A stretch of DNA of 64,000 nt from Occultella aeris (GTDB lineage: Bacteria; Actinomycetota; Actinomycetes; Actinomycetales; Beutenbergiaceae), in contig NZ_CACRYJ010000060.1 in the NCBI RefSeq assembly GCF_902703175.1, positions 19,046 to 83,045 of the forward strand. Direction: 5' to 3'. The stretch's first letter is position 1. Every line of letters begins with the position of its first letter. Under the pieces are notes generated by a model that saw nothing but the letters and a program-made list of their open reading frames with translations, was not told where the DNA came from and did not search any database. Shown one piece after another: positions 63,876 through 64,000 of this stretch. The translations under genes were made by a program, and so were the position numbers.

Positions 63876-63904
63876 TTGACGGCGAGGGTGCGGGAGGCTA
63901 AGGT
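63876..63904 (+). promoter_or_regulatory. rRNA operon promoter P2
   Basis: TTGACG (63876-63881), 17 bases, then TAAGGT (63899-63904). Transcription would start near 63911, leading directly into the conserved rRNA leader. Confidence 0.65.
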
Positions 63905-64000
63905 AGAGAGGTTGCCCCAGCGAGGATCCGATCGGGTCTGGGTTGGTGCGCGTCCGCTCCTTGAGAACTCAACAGTGTGTCATATGATCGATGCCGAATA
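63905..64000 (+). ncRNA. rRNA operon leader, partial (16S gene beyond the window)
   Basis: Contains CTCCTTGAGAACTCAACAGT followed by GTGTCATATG, the element conserved in actinobacterial rRNA leaders, with TTGAG-AA-CTCAA as a small inverted repeat. The rest of the 63481-63875 stretch has P1 but no gene that I can support. The 16S rRNA itself is not reached. Confidence 0.65.

Noticed and set aside
63792..63879. Small open frame between the rRNA promoters
   Set aside because: No Shine-Dalgarno and no coding character; it lies in a region better explained as promoter DNA.

Overview
The window is 64 kb of very GC-rich, densely coding DNA with the gene content and order of an actinobacterium, most likely a member of Micrococcales. 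Signs of this are the his cluster with the dual-function isomerase priA, the order argC-J-B-D-F-R-G-H followed by a 3-methyladenine glycosylase and tyrS, infC-rpmI-rplT with a rare AUC start, frequent GTG starts with 4-base stop/start overlaps, and many genes that appear to be transcribed leaderless (a CANNNT or TANNNT -10 hexamer 6-7 bases before the start codon). The assignment is inferred from content only.

Layout. 1-975 is the 3' end of dnaE, followed by small minus-strand genes (cupin, S4 RNA-binding, NTF2-like). 2297-3616 is hisD. It is separated from hisC (10277) by about 6.6 kb of mostly minus-strand accessory genes: a P-loop kinase, PspC, a RecQ helicase with a C-terminal phosphoribosyltransferase-like domain, a DUF222/HNH nuclease with a frameshifted C-terminus, an APH-type phosphotransferase and a DUF952 protein. 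A 14-16 bp palindrome with core TTCCGCGGAA occurs five times between 7141 and 9743 and was noticed nowhere else. 10277-14998 is hisC-hisB-orf-hisH-priA-sseB, every junction but one with GTGA overlaps. 15044-18093 is the infC-rpmI-rplT operon with a structured leader, then a TrmH-type methyltransferase and a nucleoside-kinase-like gene.

18090-34190 is a mixed region: a methyltransferase with two nucleotidyltransferase-like genes, thymidine kinase, an acetyltransferase relic, a membrane-anchored surface protein, ThpR, DNA ligase LigC and a LigD-polymerase-like primase-polymerase (possible gap repair, no Ku seen), lipoprotein, Ddn-like protein, gamma carbonic anhydrase, a sugar kinase continuous in frame with a PLP aminotransferase, DedA, DinB, and a 51-residue ribbon-helix-helix protein coupled to a VOC gene. 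34432-38194 is pheST with a possible Phe-containing leader peptide and a strong terminator hairpin. 38259-51994 holds flavodoxin, hydrolases, PadR, quinone oxidoreductase, acyltransferase, a NarL-type two-component system, DedA, peptide deformylase, a repeat-containing membrane protein, a pterin-dehydratase/VOC fusion and a Tet(M)-like ribosomal protection GTPase preceded by an overlapping short ORF.

51988-61447 is the arginine operon, whose first promoter has an ARG box on its -10 hexamer, followed by a small kinase, mpg and tyrS. After the tyrS terminator, 63481-64000 has two consensus promoters with 17-base spacers and the conserved leader element of an rRNA operon; the 16S gene itself lies beyond the end of the window. 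No tRNA, CRISPR array, insertion sequence or prophage was recognised.
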